The translations under genes and the position numbers were made by a program. DNA of 64,000 nucleotides from Prochlorococcus sp. AG-347-J19 (GTDB taxonomy: Bacteria > Cyanobacteriota > Cyanobacteriia > PCC-6307 > Cyanobiaceae), in assembly GCA_003279015.1 (NCBI GenBank), contig QCBV01000003.1, positions 1 through 64,000 on the forward strand, given 5' to 3'. Of the stretch, positions 28,138 to 38,824 are shown in pieces; position 1 is the stretch's first letter, and every line of letters starts with the position of its first letter. The notes under the pieces are model-generated. The model saw only the letters and a list, made by a program, of their open reading frames with translations. It had not been told where the DNA came from and did no database searches.

Positions 28138-29079
28138 TTAAATACCACTAGGTAATTTTCTTGTTAAATTTCTTAATTTTCTTAATGCTTTAAGTTCAAC
28201 TTGTCTTACTCTCTCTCTGGAAACTTCCAATAATCTTCCTATTTCAGCAAGTGTATGTCTCTCATTTCCATCTAGACCAAACCTTAATTTAAGAACATGT
28301 TGCTCTTGTTCGCTTAGATGACTTAACCACTTTCCAAGTTGCTCTTGATGCATTTTCTGCTCAACTTGATCTAGAGGTTCTTCATTATTACTATCTGCAA
28401 TTAGATCACCTAGAAAGCTCCTACCATCATCTCCATTAACAGGAGCATCTAAACTACTTGTTGATAAAGCTTGTCTTAAGACAGAATCTAATTCTTCAAC
28501 ATCAATTTCCATTGCTTCTGCAATTTCAATTCTACTTGGCATAGCTCCGAGTTTATGAGCAAGATCCCTACTAACTTTTCTTATAGAAGCTAACCTTTCG
28601 CTTAAATGAACTGGTAAACGAATTGTACGTGATTGACAAGCAATTGCTCTTGTCATACTTTGTCGGATCCACCAAAAAGCATATGTAGAAAATTTATATC
28701 CTCTTGTTGGATCAAATTTTTCAACAGCCCTCTCCAAACCAAGGGAGCCTTCTTGAACCAAATCAAGAAGTTCTAGGCCTTTGCCCTGGTATTTTTTTGC
28801 CACACTTACAACTAATCTTAAATTTGCTTTCATCATTCTATCTTTTGCTCTTCTGCCAATTTTTATTGTTCTTTTTTGCTCCTTTGAAAATTCTTTTGTT
28901 TTTTCATTTAATTGGCCATCTTCTGTGAGAATCATCATTTTCTGAACTTGATTACCCAATTCAATCTCCTCAGCAGGGGTTAACAAAGGGACTCTGCCAA
29001 TATTCTGCAAATACCAACTTATAGGGTCATTGCCTCTCCTTTTTCGCGGTTCTGCTTGTGCAGGTATTGATGAAACCAT
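28138..29079 (-). CDS. Group 2 RNA polymerase sigma factor (RpoD-like)
   Basis: The 313-residue protein has sigma-70 regions 1.2 (DPISWYLQNIGRVPLLTPAEE), 2 (GLELLDLVQEGSLGLERAVEKFDPTRGYKFSTYAFWWIRQ), 3 and 4 (LRFGLDGNERHTLAEIGRLLEVSRERVRQ). Length and lack of a long N-terminal 1.1 region mark it as a cyanobacterial group 2 (non-essential, stress or diel-type) factor rather than the main RpoD. It converges with pdhA, whose stop is 1 bp away. It is monocistronic with its own upstream gap (29080-29217). Confidence 0.92.
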   Translation of the reverse strand: MVSSIPAQAEPRKRRGNDPISWYLQNIGRVPLLTPAEEIELGNQVQKMMILTEDGQLNEKTKEFSKEQKRTIKIGRRAKDRMMKANLRLVVSVAKKYQGKGLELLDLVQEGSLGLERAVEKFDPTRGYKFSTYAFWWIRQSMTRAIACQSRTIRLPVHLSERLASIRKVSRDLAHKLGAMPSRIEIAEAMEIDVEELDSVLRQALSTSSLDAPVNGDDGRSFLGDLIADSNNEEPLDQVEQKMHQEQLGKWLSHLSEQEQHVLKLRFGLDGNERHTLAEIGRLLEVSRERVRQVELKALRKLRNLTRKLPSGI

Positions 29080-29217
29080 TTTTGACCTGTAAAGGTATTA
29101 AAACTTTCCTATACTTTTCGGGAAATAGGCCAATATTTAATGCGCGCTTCAGATTTCACGTAATATTTGTTTATTTATGTGTTTAAAACTAAAAATAACT
29201 CTCCTAAATTGTTTCTT

Positions 29218-30783
29218 TCAAGATATTTGTCTCATTTTCCTATTTCTCACTAATTTTGATAATTCATCTCCAATCACAGAGGCATTTGAACCCTTTTTAC
29301 ACTTTGAAGCAGCAAATGAGTGTAAAAGTACGTATTTAGCAAAAAAATCTGTTGATATATTTCTACGCAAGGTTAAATCAATCGCAGAACTACCAGCTAC
29401 AAAACCAGATAAAAGATCTCCCAATCCAGCTCGAGCTGTTTGAGAATCGGTTCCAAAAAGTTGCCATACTTTTTTATTATCAGCAATTACACTGTTAGCT
29501 CCTTTTAACAAAATACTGATATTGAATTCTTTTGCTGCATCAAGAGCAAGCCCAACATTGGTCTTAGATCTAATGTTTGGAAATAATCTTCCAAATTCTT
29601 TGCTATGTGGTGTAATCCATGTCTTAAATTTTCTCTCTAAAAAGAAATTTGACCCCAACTTAGATTCCGAAATTCTATTAAGTGCATCTGCATCCAAGAT
29701 CAATAATCCTCCAAAAGCCATGAGATAGTCTTTTGATTTTTGCCAATCATCATTATCAATTCCTATTCCTGGACCGACAGCTAATGAATCAAACGCGCTT
29801 AAATCAATATTCTTTAATGCACTAAATAAAGATGAATTTCCATTTTGGGTAGATTGCATAGTTCCTTTTAAAACTATTTCTGGGGCAACTTGCCAAATAG
29901 ATTCAGCAACTATTCCAGGGAGGACCGCAGAGATAAATCCTGCTCCACTTGATATAGCCCCTTTTAATGCCAAGTATGCAGCACCAGGATATTTTTCACT
30001 TCCAGCTATTAGTAATGTTCTACCTCTTTGATATTTGTTGCAATTTTTTGGTAAAGAAGGTAAATCAATATTTTGTATATCTTTGTAAGTAACCTTAAAA
30101 ATCTTTTTATCAACTTTGGACAGCTTACTAATAGGCATCCCAACATCTATATGGTGCAATTCTCCAATAAAAGGTAAAGCAGAATCTTGGGTCAACCCAA
30201 TTTTATAAAGACCAATAGCCAAGGTATAGTCTGCCTTTACTGCGTTATCTAAAAAAGGCTCTCCTTTATCAGGACATAATCCTGTTGGAATATCAATACT
30301 TATTATTTTTCCAGATTTTTTATGAAATTTTTGATTAAACAGTTTAATTAATTTTTCATCAACTTTTCTTGTTTGATTATTACCAAAAACTGCATCAATC
30401 CAAAGCTCTTTCCCATTTGCATCAGGAGGCTCTACTAATTTTGTGACACCAATAGATGTAAGATAATTAAGGTGTTTATTTGTTAATGTTTTTTTGATTG
30501 GGAATGGACACCATACCTGAACATAAAAACCTTTCAAAAAAAGCTCTCTAGCTATTACTGCACCATCACCACCATTATGCCCAGGACCTATCAAAACAGT
30601 TATTCCATGCTTAAGAAGAGGTTTCTTTTTTAAGAGCCATCTACTAATTTGGATACCAGCTTTTTCCATCAATGCTTCTTGTGGCATTCCATCAGAAAAC
30701 ATTTCTTTCTCTAATATCAACATTTGCTTTGAATCAACAATTAAATGATCAGAGTCAATTGTTGGCCATACAATTTCATTCAT
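29218..30783 (-). CDS. nnrDE: Bifunctional NAD(P)H-hydrate epimerase / ADP-dependent dehydratase
   Basis: The 521-residue protein joins a YjeF N-terminal epimerase (about 1-220, GPGHNGGDGAVIAREL) to a ribokinase-like dehydratase (about 240-515, GSEKYPGAAYLAL, LAVGPGIG, ARAGLGDLLSGFVAG). Together they repair hydrated NADH and NADPH. The dehydratase motif is GLGDLLSG where many relatives have GTGDVLAG. It diverges from mnmA over 46 bp. Confidence 0.93.
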   Translation of the reverse strand: MNEIVWPTIDSDHLIVDSKQMLILEKEMFSDGMPQEALMEKAGIQISRWLLKKKPLLKHGITVLIGPGHNGGDGAVIARELFLKGFYVQVWCPFPIKKTLTNKHLNYLTSIGVTKLVEPPDANGKELWIDAVFGNNQTRKVDEKLIKLFNQKFHKKSGKIISIDIPTGLCPDKGEPFLDNAVKADYTLAIGLYKIGLTQDSALPFIGELHHIDVGMPISKLSKVDKKIFKVTYKDIQNIDLPSLPKNCNKYQRGRTLLIAGSEKYPGAAYLALKGAISSGAGFISAVLPGIVAESIWQVAPEIVLKGTMQSTQNGNSSLFSALKNIDLSAFDSLAVGPGIGIDNDDWQKSKDYLMAFGGLLILDADALNRISESKLGSNFFLERKFKTWITPHSKEFGRLFPNIRSKTNVGLALDAAKEFNISILLKGANSVIADNKKVWQLFGTDSQTARAGLGDLLSGFVAGSSAIDLTLRRNISTDFFAKYVLLHSFAASKCKKGSNASVIGDELSKLVRNRKMRQIS

Positions 30784-30829
30784 AATTAGTACAAAGCAAT
30801 TGAAGTACTGTTCAAAAATTTAAACTTCC

Positions 30830-31987
30830 ATGTTAAAGACACAAAAGGATAAAAAATTAGAGAACTTTTTTTCTTCTAATAATAAAACTAAAAAGAAGAA
30901 AAATATTATTGTAGGTCTTTCTGGTGGCGTAGATAGTTCCCTTTCAGCTGCTCTTCTTGTAGAAAGAGGCTGGAATGTTGAGGGACTAACTCTTTGGCTA
31001 ATGAAAGGACAAGGCTCCTGTTGTTCTGAAGGATTAGTAGATGCTGCTGGCCTTTGTGAAGATTTGGGAATTAATCATAAAATAATAGACTCAAGAGAAA
31101 TTTTCGAAAGAGAGGTAATACAAAAAACTACTGAAAGCTATGAGAAAGGATTCACTCCACTTCCATGTTCGATGTGCAACAAGAATGTGAAGTTTGAAGA
31201 GATGCTCAATTATGCAATAAGCAAAAAAGACTTTACTCATATTGCGACCGGACATTACGCCAGGATAAAAAATTCATCTTATGCAAAAACACTTGATTTC
31301 AAGAGCCTTGTATTTAAGGAATTCCTTCTTCTTAGAGGTGCTGACGAAAACAAAGACCAAAGTTATTTTCTTTATTCTCTTTCTCAAGAAGTACTAAGCA
31401 GATTAGAATTTCCTCTTGGTGAAATGAAAAAAGAAGAAACAAGAAGGGAAGCCCTCAGATTAGGCCTTAGAACTGCTCAAAAACCAGAAAGTCAAGATTT
31501 ATGTTTAGTTGAGCATTATGGATCAATGCAGATATTTATCGACAAACACATAGAACCCAAAGAAGGAGAAATTGTGCATGTAAATGGGAAAGTCCTTGGG
31601 ACGCACAATGGAATTCAGCACTTTACGGTTGGTCAGAGAAAAGGGTTGGGCATTGCTTGGCCGGAACCACTATATGTAAAAAGTTTAGACAGGTTAAAAA
31701 ACGTAGTTTATGTAGCAGACAAAAGTGATCTATTTAATAAAGAAACAATAATTAGTAAGGTTAACTGGGTTTCAATCGAAGAACCTCAGCAAGAGATAGA
31801 AGTAGAAGCACAAATCAGATATAGAAGTAATCCAGTAAAAGGGACATTAATACCTTTGAAAAATTTAGATAATAAAACTACAACTTTTAAATTAATTTTT
31901 GAAGAAAGTCAAAGTTCGGTAACGCCCGGACAAGCTGCAGTTTTTTATAAAGGAGAAATTTTATTAGGTGGTGGATTAATTAGTTAA
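30830..31987 (+). CDS. mnmA: tRNA 2-thiouridylase MnmA
   Basis: The 385-residue protein has the PP-loop [15 protein letters not shown], the first catalytic cysteine in [13 protein letters not shown] and the second in PESQDLCLV, and the C-terminal RNA-binding barrel with [16 protein letters not shown]. It adds sulfur to uridine 34 of tRNA-Lys, -Glu and -Gln. Its last 8 bp overlap the 3' end of lnt on the other strand. Confidence 0.95.
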   Translation: MLKTQKDKKLENFFSSNNKTKKKKNIIVGLSGGVDSSLSAALLVERGWNVEGLTLWLMKGQGSCCSEGLVDAAGLCEDLGINHKIIDSREIFEREVIQKTTESYEKGFTPLPCSMCNKNVKFEEMLNYAISKKDFTHIATGHYARIKNSSYAKTLDFKSLVFKEFLLLRGADENKDQSYFLYSLSQEVLSRLEFPLGEMKKEETRREALRLGLRTAQKPESQDLCLVEHYGSMQIFIDKHIEPKEGEIVHVNGKVLGTHNGIQHFTVGQRKGLGIAWPEPLYVKSLDRLKNVVYVADKSDLFNKETIISKVNWVSIEEPQQEIEVEAQIRYRSNPVKGTLIPLKNLDNKTTTFKLIFEESQSSVTPGQAAVFYKGEILLGGGLIS

Positions 31988-33467
31988 TTTTCCAAAAGAT
32001 ATTTAATCCCATAAATAATATAAACAAAAACAAAATAGGTTTATCTCCAAATTTTGTATAGAAAGTCTTTTCGGATGAAAAATTAGGGTAAACTATTTCA
32101 TTTTGCTCAACATCATAATCTAAAAGTTTAATTATTTTTCCATCATCTTGAACTAAGCCCGAAGGGCCGGTATTTGATACTAGTAAACTATTTTTCTTAT
32201 TTTCAATACTTCTTAATCTAGCCAAAGATAGGAATTGATTATAGAGCTTAGCTGGATATGGATCTAAATTTGCTGCAGTTATTATTAGTTTTGCACCGCT
32301 ATTAATAGCCTTTCTTATTTCTAGTCCATCACTAATTTCGTAACATATAGCTACTGCTAGTGGGGGTGTAAATTTAGGATCAAAAAGTCTTAAATTAGAA
32401 CCTGGTTGAATTCCTCCTACTGCAGATAATCCTCTTGAAAAACTATCTAGAAATCTAGGTATTTTTTCACCTATGGGAACAAGTCTATTTTTATCTATAA
32501 ATGAGGTAAAAGATTTATCTCCAATTTGAAATCCGAGTAAAGAACTTCTTAACTCATTATTTGAATTTCTGAAACCTCCTGACAAAGTATTAACCTTAAT
32601 GCCTTTAGAAAAATAAAAGTTATTAGATACAGTTCCTTCAGGAGCAACAAGAAGTTTCGCTTTGTTTGATAAAGCATATTTTTGAGCGATAGATAGCTTT
32701 TCTTCAATAAATTCATCATTTATTTTTAATTTTTCTCTTGTTGGTATATTAGTTTGCCAAATAGCTACTGGATATTCATAATTTCTTTTTATGGGAGTTG
32801 TTAAAGCTCCAAATAAATGTAAGAAAATCAAAACCAAAATTCCTAAAAGAAATATTTTTTTAAAGTAAAGTTTTCTTTCCCATCTACCTTGAATATAAAA
32901 AATCCAAAATCCAATCAATATTTGTAATACGCATAAACCACTTGCACCAATCCATCTTGCTAAACCAGCAAGATAAATATCACCTGGGATAAGACTCTCT
33001 CCTAAACCTATCCAAAAAAAAGGTGTTTGAGAAAGTATCAATTCACCAATACCCCAAGTCAAAGATAAAAAAAATACTTTTACTGCTAAAGATAATATTT
33101 TCATTTTGAAAACATCCTCTTTCCAGAGAATAATTTCAACTAACAATCCCCATAAATAAACTAATATCCCACCCAAAAAAGCGCAAAATAATAATATTAA
33201 AATGGCAATAATTAAACTTGTAAGCCATGAAAACCCAAGCCATGTCAATGGATGAATATCATAAAGCCAAGAATGACTTATCAAGATAAAGAAAAAACCC
33301 CAACAAAAATTTGATATTCTCCTTTCACTTCCCTTCCATAAAATAAATAATGATATCGGCATAAAAATAAGCCAAAAATAAGTTGAAACTGAAATTCCTC
33401 CTAAAATCCCTCCTAAACAAGGGTAAAAATATTGTCTTAGTCTTTTAATTTGAGTTGGGATTAACAA
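31980..33467 (-). CDS. lnt: Apolipoprotein N-acyltransferase
   Basis: The 495-residue protein has about six hydrophobic segments in the first 210 residues and a nitrilase-like domain with catalytic positions visible as VAPEGTV (Glu), PIGEKIP (Lys region) and AICYEISDG (Cys). A final membrane helix ends the protein. It adds the third acyl chain to lipoproteins in the inner membrane. The sequence is divergent and strongly AT-biased, as usual for this gene in small picocyanobacterial genomes. Confidence 0.88.
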   Translation of the reverse strand: MLIPTQIKRLRQYFYPCLGGILGGISVSTYFWLIFMPISLFILWKGSERRISNFCWGFFFILISHSWLYDIHPLTWLGFSWLTSLIIAILILLFCAFLGGILVYLWGLLVEIILWKEDVFKMKILSLAVKVFFLSLTWGIGELILSQTPFFWIGLGESLIPGDIYLAGLARWIGASGLCVLQILIGFWIFYIQGRWERKLYFKKIFLLGILVLIFLHLFGALTTPIKRNYEYPVAIWQTNIPTREKLKINDEFIEEKLSIAQKYALSNKAKLLVAPEGTVSNNFYFSKGIKVNTLSGGFRNSNNELRSSLLGFQIGDKSFTSFIDKNRLVPIGEKIPRFLDSFSRGLSAVGGIQPGSNLRLFDPKFTPPLAVAICYEISDGLEIRKAINSGAKLIITAANLDPYPAKLYNQFLSLARLRSIENKKNSLLVSNTGPSGLVQDDGKIIKLLDYDVEQNEIVYPNFSSEKTFYTKFGDKPILFLFILFMGLNIFWKIN

Positions 33468-33553
33468 TCTAAAATTACGAAATTAAATTTATAATCACCC
33501 ATTTATTGTACCTTCATTCTGTAGACTAAGTTTTAGTAACTTTCAAAATTTAA

Positions 33554-34126
33554 GTGAAAGAAGTCTTTATTAGTTTTGCAGTTTTTGTTTTTTGCGTTTC
33601 ATTAACTCTTTTCAGTCAATTTAATTCACCACAAGTTGTTAATGCTGCTGAATCAGAAACTCAGTCATTTCAAAGAACACCTGTTGCAAAATCATCAAAT
33701 TTCTCAAATAATAATTTATTTGAACTTGACCCATCAGATCCTAATCCTATACTTTTCGCTATGGCAGAAGAAACACAATCAGACAACAATTCAAGGACTA
33801 CAGAAAGTGGTCTAATTATTGAAGATATTGTAAATGGGGAAGGAGATGAGGCTAGTGCTGGGCAAACAGTTACTGTAAATTACACAGGAACATTAGAGAA
33901 CGGGACACAATTTGATACCAGTATCGGCAGAGCTCCATTCAGCTTTCCCTTGGGTGCTGGACGAGTAATAAAAGGTTGGGACGAAGGTGTGGCAGGCATG
34001 AAAGTTGGAGGCAAAAGAAAATTAACAATACCTCCCGAACTTGGATACGGATCAAGAGGAGCTGGAAATGTAATACCTGCTAATGCGACTTTAGTATTTG
34101 AAGTTGAATTATTAAAAGTCAATTAA
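33554..34126 (+). CDS. Exported FKBP-type peptidyl-prolyl isomerase
   Basis: The 190-residue protein starts at GTG and has a signal peptide ([19 protein letters not shown], cut near VNAA). After a polar linker the C-terminal 110 residues form an FKBP domain: [37 protein letters not shown] and [12 protein letters not shown]. It should speed proline isomerisation in the periplasm or thylakoid lumen. It is followed by sodN on the same strand after 78 bp. Confidence 0.92.
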   Translation: MKEVFISFAVFVFCVSLTLFSQFNSPQVVNAAESETQSFQRTPVAKSSNFSNNNLFELDPSDPNPILFAMAEETQSDNNSRTTESGLIIEDIVNGEGDEASAGQTVTVNYTGTLENGTQFDTSIGRAPFSFPLGAGRVIKGWDEGVAGMKVGGKRKLTIPPELGYGSRGAGNVIPANATLVFEVELLKVN

Positions 34127-34204
34127 ATTAAGTAAGAAAAATATCTAAGACTTTTCAATTTAGTTAATCTCCAAGTAATATATATACAACACCAAATATT
34201 TGAA

Positions 34205-34678
34205 ATGTTAAGTAAATTCATCAATTCTTTTCTAGATAAAAAATCCCCAATGACAGTCCATGCTCACTGCGATGGTCCTTGTGGTGTTTACGACCCAGCG
34301 TCTACGAGAGTTGCAGCTGAAGCAGTTTTATCAATGACGAAAAAACTTATTGCATTAGAAGCTCCTTCTAGCACTGATTCAGCAGAGTGGGCTGCATACA
34401 GTAATACATTTTCTAGATATGTTGCAGTTAAAGAAGAGCAAGCAAAAGAAACAAAGAAAGAGATTCTAATTTTGTGGACAGATTACTTTAAACCAGTTCA
34501 CTTAGAAACTTATCCAGACTTACATGAAACCATTTGGAAGGCGGCCAAATTATGCAGTGCATGCAAAGTTAATATTGACTTAGCCCAAGCTGAAGAACTC
34601 ATGAGTTATGTAGAAAAAATTCATAATATTTTCTGGGCTTCAAAAGGAAGATCAGACGCTTTTGTAAAAGCTAGTTAA
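34205..34678 (+). CDS. sodN: Nickel superoxide dismutase
   Basis: The 157-residue protein has the Ni-hook HCDGPCGVYDP starting at residue 21 after a 20-residue leader that ends TVHA. Proteolysis must expose His21, and Cys22, Cys26 and the His amine and side chain bind nickel. The rest is the four-helix bundle (SACKVNIDLAQAEEL, KIHNIFWASKGR). It removes superoxide and is the usual SOD of Prochlorococcus. sodX, for leader removal, and a Ni carrier follow directly. Confidence 0.96.
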   Translation: MLSKFINSFLDKKSPMTVHAHCDGPCGVYDPASTRVAAEAVLSMTKKLIALEAPSSTDSAEWAAYSNTFSRYVAVKEEQAKETKKEILILWTDYFKPVHLETYPDLHETIWKAAKLCSACKVNIDLAQAEELMSYVEKIHNIFWASKGRSDAFVKAS

Positions 34679-34761
34679 TCAGAGTTATTTTCAAAAGTTT
34701 TTTTGATTTTATTTTATTTTTTTTTGGGTTAAGAAAAACCGCTATCATTAGTGGTGAATCA

Positions 34762-35049
34762 ATGTTTCCTTACCTAAAAGAAGGTGACATTGTATTTTTT
34801 AAAAAATATAAAAAGAATAAATCAATACTTAAAAATCGACAAATAATTATTTTTAATCATCCAATTAAAAATAAAAACCTAATTAAAAGGATAAATTCAG
34901 TAAATCAAAATAACGTTGAGGTTATTGGTGACAATATTGAATTTAGCGAAGATAGTAATAAATTTGGATTAATCAATAAAGAAAAAATAATTGGGATTGT
35001 CACCTCTAAATTAACTATTCCTAAATTAAAAAATTTTTTAATTCAATAA
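34762..35049 (+). CDS. sodX: SodX-like signal peptidase for NiSOD maturation (start unclear)
   Basis: The frame from ATG 34762 encodes 95 residues beginning MFPYLKEGDIVFF, with the S26 second motif GDNIEFSEDS toward the middle. The S26 catalytic serine motif is GESMFP, and its Gly-Glu-Ser codons lie just upstream (34753-34761) in the same frame, preceded by LRKTAIIS. No ATG, GTG or TTG exists in that frame between the sodN stop and 34762. A start at 34762 would therefore drop the catalytic serine. A T9 tract at 34717-34725 lies between an upstream TTG in another frame and this region. Position directly after sodN supports the function. Confidence 0.75.
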   Translation: MFPYLKEGDIVFFKKYKKNKSILKNRQIIIFNHPIKNKNLIKRINSVNQNNVEVIGDNIEFSEDSNKFGLINKEKIIGIVTSKLTIPKLKNFLIQ

Positions 35050-35709
35050 AACAGAAGCACTTCTTTGAATCCAAAATAATCCCAAAGAAAAGGAAAGCCC
35101 TCCTGCTACAGCTATTAATCTTTTAATAAATTTTTGACTTGCTTTAAAGGTAGTAAAAGATATTAAACAGGTAACAAGATTCATACTTATGATTGAACCA
35201 ATCAAATATGAAATCAAATATAAGCAAGCGCTTGTTAAAGGTAGTGCTAAAGCAGGAAGAACTGCAAGAAAATGTGAACCTCCAGCTATACCGTGTAGCA
35301 AGCCTAAACCAGTCAAAGCATGTGAGTGCTTATTATTATTTTTTTGTTCCTTAACATGAAAGTGAAAGTGACGATGGGCAATTCCATTCTCATGCTTATG
35401 GGAATGCGAGTGGATACTTAATTGAAAAGAATTTTTTATAGCAAATACTCCAACAATTAGAAGTGAAATTCCAACTAGGAATTCGGCAATACTAGAAAAT
35501 TTGTTTAATGGCGTAATATCCTTAATAAAAATTGCTAGAAAAGCTAACAAGAGGACTCCCGAAGAATGTCCCAAACCCCATGAGAAACTATTTTTAAGAG
35601 CTTTTTTGGGATTATTAATCGCTGCTGGTGCCATTGCAATTAGATGATCAGCGCCACTAACTACATGTACAAATCCTGCGACTATACCTGTTAAAATTAC
35701 AGCCTGCAT
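35038..35709 (-). CDS. Probable nickel transporter (NicO/UreH-like)
   Basis: The 223-residue protein has about six membrane segments. The first contains HVVSGADHLIAM, a variant of the HX4DH metal motif of nickel/cobalt carriers, and the second has SWGLGHSSG. A histidine-rich loop (HSHSHKHENGIAHRHFHFH) in the middle is suited to bind nickel. Its 3' end overlaps the 3' end of sodX by 12 bp on the opposite strand. Next to Ni-SOD it most likely supplies nickel for that enzyme; cobalt is an alternative because cobalamin genes are present. Confidence 0.8.
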   Translation of the reverse strand: MQAVILTGIVAGFVHVVSGADHLIAMAPAAINNPKKALKNSFSWGLGHSSGVLLLAFLAIFIKDITPLNKFSSIAEFLVGISLLIVGVFAIKNSFQLSIHSHSHKHENGIAHRHFHFHVKEQKNNNKHSHALTGLGLLHGIAGGSHFLAVLPALALPLTSACLYLISYLIGSIISMNLVTCLISFTTFKASQKFIKRLIAVAGGLSFSLGLFWIQRSASVLLN

Positions 35710-35764
35710 ATATATTCAGTACAACTCTGTTTATTCAATTTTATAGCACGATTTGGAGTCAATA

Positions 35765-36652
35765 TTAAATTGAGTTAAATAATTTCTTGAACGATTGTTC
35801 AATATCAGTTTCTCTCATAAAAGTTTCACCAATTAATACTCCCATGATTCCAATAGATCTAAGCGATTCTAAATCTTCGGCACAATTAATTCCAGATTCA
35901 CTTATGGGAATAATATTTTGTTTTAAAAATATATCTGCATATTTATGCATCAATTCTTTTGATGTTTTTAAATCCGTTTTAAAAGTCTTTAAGTCCCTAT
36001 TATTTATTCCAATCAAATTAAAAGATTTTAACTTTAAAATCCTTTCTAATTCATTCGAGTTATGGACTTCAACAAGAACACTCATCTTTAAATTATCAGC
36101 TATTTTCTTTAAATAAATTAAATCATCATCACTTAAAATCGCAGCGATTAATAATATTGCATCAGCACCAGATACCCTTGCTTTATAGATCTGATAAGCA
36201 GAAATAATAAAATCTTTGCAGAGTAGAGGAAGATTAGTTGATTTCCTTACAGTTTCGAGTATTTCATAACTACCTTGAAAAAACCTTTTATCAGTAAGTA
36301 CTGAGATACATGATGCACCTAATCCTTCATAACAAATTGCTATGTTTTCAGGGTTAAAATCTTTTCTAATAACTCCTTTACTCGGACTAGCTTTTTTTAT
36401 TTCAGCTATAACTCCTGGTTTTATTTTTGACTCCAAGATATTTTTGTAAAAATCTTTGGGAGTAGGAAGTTTTTCAATTTTTTTTATGAGATCTTCTAAA
36501 GAGACTATTTTTTTAAAATTCTTAATTTCAATATCCTTGTGCCATACAATTTCTTCCAGAATGTTTTTGGCTTGTGCTTCTCTATGAGGTACAGCATATT
36601 CTAAATTTTCTACCCTTACTGTTGGATTTGGTGGCCTGCGTCTTATCTCCAT
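35765..36652 (-). CDS. trpC: Indole-3-glycerol phosphate synthase
   Basis: The 295-residue TIM-barrel protein has [15 protein letters not shown] (catalytic Lys), [33 protein letters not shown] (catalytic Lys) and [13 protein letters not shown], with the SESGI motif near the end. It closes the indole ring in tryptophan synthesis. The N-terminal 25 residues [20 protein letters not shown] are an extension typical of cyanobacterial TrpC. It follows lpd by 11 bp on the same strand. Confidence 0.95.
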   Translation of the reverse strand: MEIRRRPPNPTVRVENLEYAVPHREAQAKNILEEIVWHKDIEIKNFKKIVSLEDLIKKIEKLPTPKDFYKNILESKIKPGVIAEIKKASPSKGVIRKDFNPENIAICYEGLGASCISVLTDKRFFQGSYEILETVRKSTNLPLLCKDFIISAYQIYKARVSGADAILLIAAILSDDDLIYLKKIADNLKMSVLVEVHNSNELERILKLKSFNLIGINNRDLKTFKTDLKTSKELMHKYADIFLKQNIIPISESGINCAEDLESLRSIGIMGVLIGETFMRETDIEQSFKKLFNSI

Positions 36653-36663
36653 TAATTTTGATA

Positions 36664-38103
36664 TTATTTTATTTGAGAAGCCGCCTGTTTATAAGCGACC
36701 TCAACTACTTCACTAAGGGTAGGATGAGTATGAACTTCTTTAGATAATTCAATTACATCTTGGTTCCTTGAAATAGCGTTCGAAATTTCTTGAATTAAAT
36801 CAGCTGCATGTAACCCAAAAATATGAGCCCCTAATACTTTCCCATTATCTTTGTTGAAAATCAACTTTAGCAATCCATCACTCTCTAATTCAGCCAATGC
36901 TTTTGAATTAGCCTTAAAGAAACTTTTGACAACACCCAAAGTAAAATTTTCTTTTGCAGATATCTCTTTAGCTTCAACTTCAGAGAGACCAACTGAACTT
37001 ATCTCTGGGTGAGTAAAGGTTGCTGCGGGGATACTTTTATAGTTAATTTCGACATTACCACCGCAAATATTATCAACAGCAATGGTACCCTGCGCTGCAG
37101 CTGTATGGGCAAGCATTAGTTTGCCCGTTACATCTCCAACAGCCCAAATGTTAGGTATTATTTCATCACCATTCTTAACTCTCATTTGATCATCTACAGG
37201 AATGAAACCTTTTACTGTTTCGATACCAACCGACTCAAGATTTAAGTTATTACTATTAGGACTTCTGCCAGTTGCGACTAGTACGGCGTCAACTTCTAAA
37301 GTTTCTACAACTTCCTTAGATTTTGCATCAGTCAGTTCTATTTTTACAGGGCATCCAGGTGTTATTTTTGTCGCAAAGACATTTGATTTTGTGTCTATAT
37401 CTCTTGCTTGAATAAGGTTCTTCTTAGCAATTTTAGTGATGTCTGGATCAAATGTTGGCATAATATTCTCCAAAGCCTCGATCATGGTAACTTCACAACC
37501 AAGCGCGGTATATACATCAGCAAATTCTAGACCTATATATCCGCTTCCAATAATTGCTATCCATCTTGGAAGCCACTCAAGTTTAACCGCATCATCGCTA
37601 GTAAATACGGTCCTATTATCCAAAGTTATTCCACGGGGCACAAAAGGAGAAGAGCCTGTTGCTATAACAATATTCTTACATGTGAAAATTTTATCAATTC
37701 CGTTTTTATCTCTTACACCTACTTTTTGATTTCCTTCAATTCTTCCAATGCCCAAAATAATTTCAACTCCACTCCTTTTAAGAGTTTTTGTTAAATTTTC
37801 TCTAACATTTAAAACTAAATTATTTGCATGATCTGCAATTTTTGATCTCTCGAACCTTACTGGTGAAGCATGTATACCAAATTTAGCTAAATGTTCAAAA
37901 TTAGCTATTTCTCTAACTTTTCCACTTGCAGCCAAAAGAGCTTTAGATGGAACACAACCCTTGTTAACACAAGTGCCTCCCATATCAGAAGATTCTACTA
38001 TTGCGACTTTCAGTCCCTTACCAGCAGCATGTTTAGCGGCATCAAAACCTCCATATCCTGCTCCTATTACGATTAAATCAAAATCAAAACTTGAATCAGT
38101 CAC
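36664..38103 (-). CDS. lpd: Dihydrolipoamide dehydrogenase (E3)
   Basis: The 479-residue flavoprotein has the FAD motif [17 protein letters not shown], the redox-active pair in [16 protein letters not shown], the NAD motif [13 protein letters not shown] and the catalytic HTHPTLSE at the C-terminus. It reoxidises lipoyl groups of pyruvate dehydrogenase and possibly the glycine cleavage system. The start is GTG. It is followed by trpC and preceded by the SpoU methylase 7 bp upstream, all on the minus strand. Confidence 0.95.
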   Translation of the reverse strand: MTDSSFDFDLIVIGAGYGGFDAAKHAAGKGLKVAIVESSDMGGTCVNKGCVPSKALLAASGKVREIANFEHLAKFGIHASPVRFERSKIADHANNLVLNVRENLTKTLKRSGVEIILGIGRIEGNQKVGVRDKNGIDKIFTCKNIVIATGSSPFVPRGITLDNRTVFTSDDAVKLEWLPRWIAIIGSGYIGLEFADVYTALGCEVTMIEALENIMPTFDPDITKIAKKNLIQARDIDTKSNVFATKITPGCPVKIELTDAKSKEVVETLEVDAVLVATGRSPNSNNLNLESVGIETVKGFIPVDDQMRVKNGDEIIPNIWAVGDVTGKLMLAHTAAAQGTIAVDNICGGNVEINYKSIPAATFTHPEISSVGLSEVEAKEISAKENFTLGVVKSFFKANSKALAELESDGLLKLIFNKDNGKVLGAHIFGLHAADLIQEISNAISRNQDVIELSKEVHTHPTLSEVVEVAYKQAASQIK

Positions 38104-38110
38104 TTTTTAT

Positions 38111-38824
38111 TTATTTAATAGAGGTGTATGCGACTCTTTTTCGTTCAAGTAATAACGGAACTGCAACACAAGCCACATTCAATGATTCTACAATCTCGCT
38201 ATGCGGAATTGTAATTGTTTCATTAAAAGCTTCTTGAATTTTTTTATGAATACCTTGACCTTCATTACCCAAAATTAATGCTGTACGTCTAGACCAATCA
38301 ACTTCCCAGTATGGTTTTGAAGGTTTTTTTGAACTCTCATTATGGCTACTAGTAGAGAAAATCTTAAATCCTACATTTGATAATTCAGACAAAGACTTAA
38401 GTAAAGAATTTAATATTTCTTCTTCAATGCCATCAAATCTTAAAAATGGCAGATGAAAAACTGCACCTGAGGATGCTCTTAATACCTTTTGGCCTAATGG
38501 GTGCGCACCTCCAGCTAAAAAAATTGCATTAACACCCGCAGCTAAAGCGGTTCTAAATAGATTACCCATATTCCCAGGATCTTGAATTCTGTCGAGAACA
38601 AGAACAAAATCATCTTTTTTATTAAATTGATAATTAGGTATTGCTGAAATCTCTACTAAAGCTGCTATCCCATCTGGATTAATTGTTGAAGTCGCAGATG
38701 CCAAGACTTCCTCTGAGACAATATTTATTAATGACTCATTAAATTTTTTGCTTAGATTTTGATTCTTTCTTAACCATTTTTCGGTAACTAAAATCTTAGA
38801 GGGATTTTTCCCAGACTTCAGCAA
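38111..38824 (-). CDS. SpoU/TrmH-family rRNA/tRNA 2'-O-methyltransferase (start unclear)
   Basis: The C-terminal knot domain is complete: VLDRIQDPGNMGNLFRTALAAGV, LILGNEGQGIHK and IPHSEIVESLNVACVAVPLLLE. The first normal start codon is TTG at 38824, giving 237 residues. However the same frame is open back to a stop at 38990, and the extra translation (ITSKNNNLVKRFRSF, then DFFCIEGTHLIEE) is exactly the substrate-binding N-terminus of this family. No ATG, GTG or TTG lies in that stretch; only ATA, ATT or CTC codons could begin it. The gene is either started at a rare codon, frameshifted or truncated. Confidence 0.85.
   Translation of the reverse strand: MLKSGKNPSKILVTEKWLRKNQNLSKKFNESLINIVSEEVLASATSTINPDGIAALVEISAIPNYQFNKKDDFVLVLDRIQDPGNMGNLFRTALAAGVNAIFLAGGAHPLGQKVLRASSGAVFHLPFLRFDGIEEEILNSLLKSLSELSNVGFKIFSTSSHNESSKKPSKPYWEVDWSRRTALILGNEGQGIHKKIQEAFNETITIPHSEIVESLNVACVAVPLLLERKRVAYTSIK

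Noticed and set aside
29177-29443. An 88-codon plus-strand frame
   Set aside because: It overlaps the conserved end of nnrDE and reads as its shadow.
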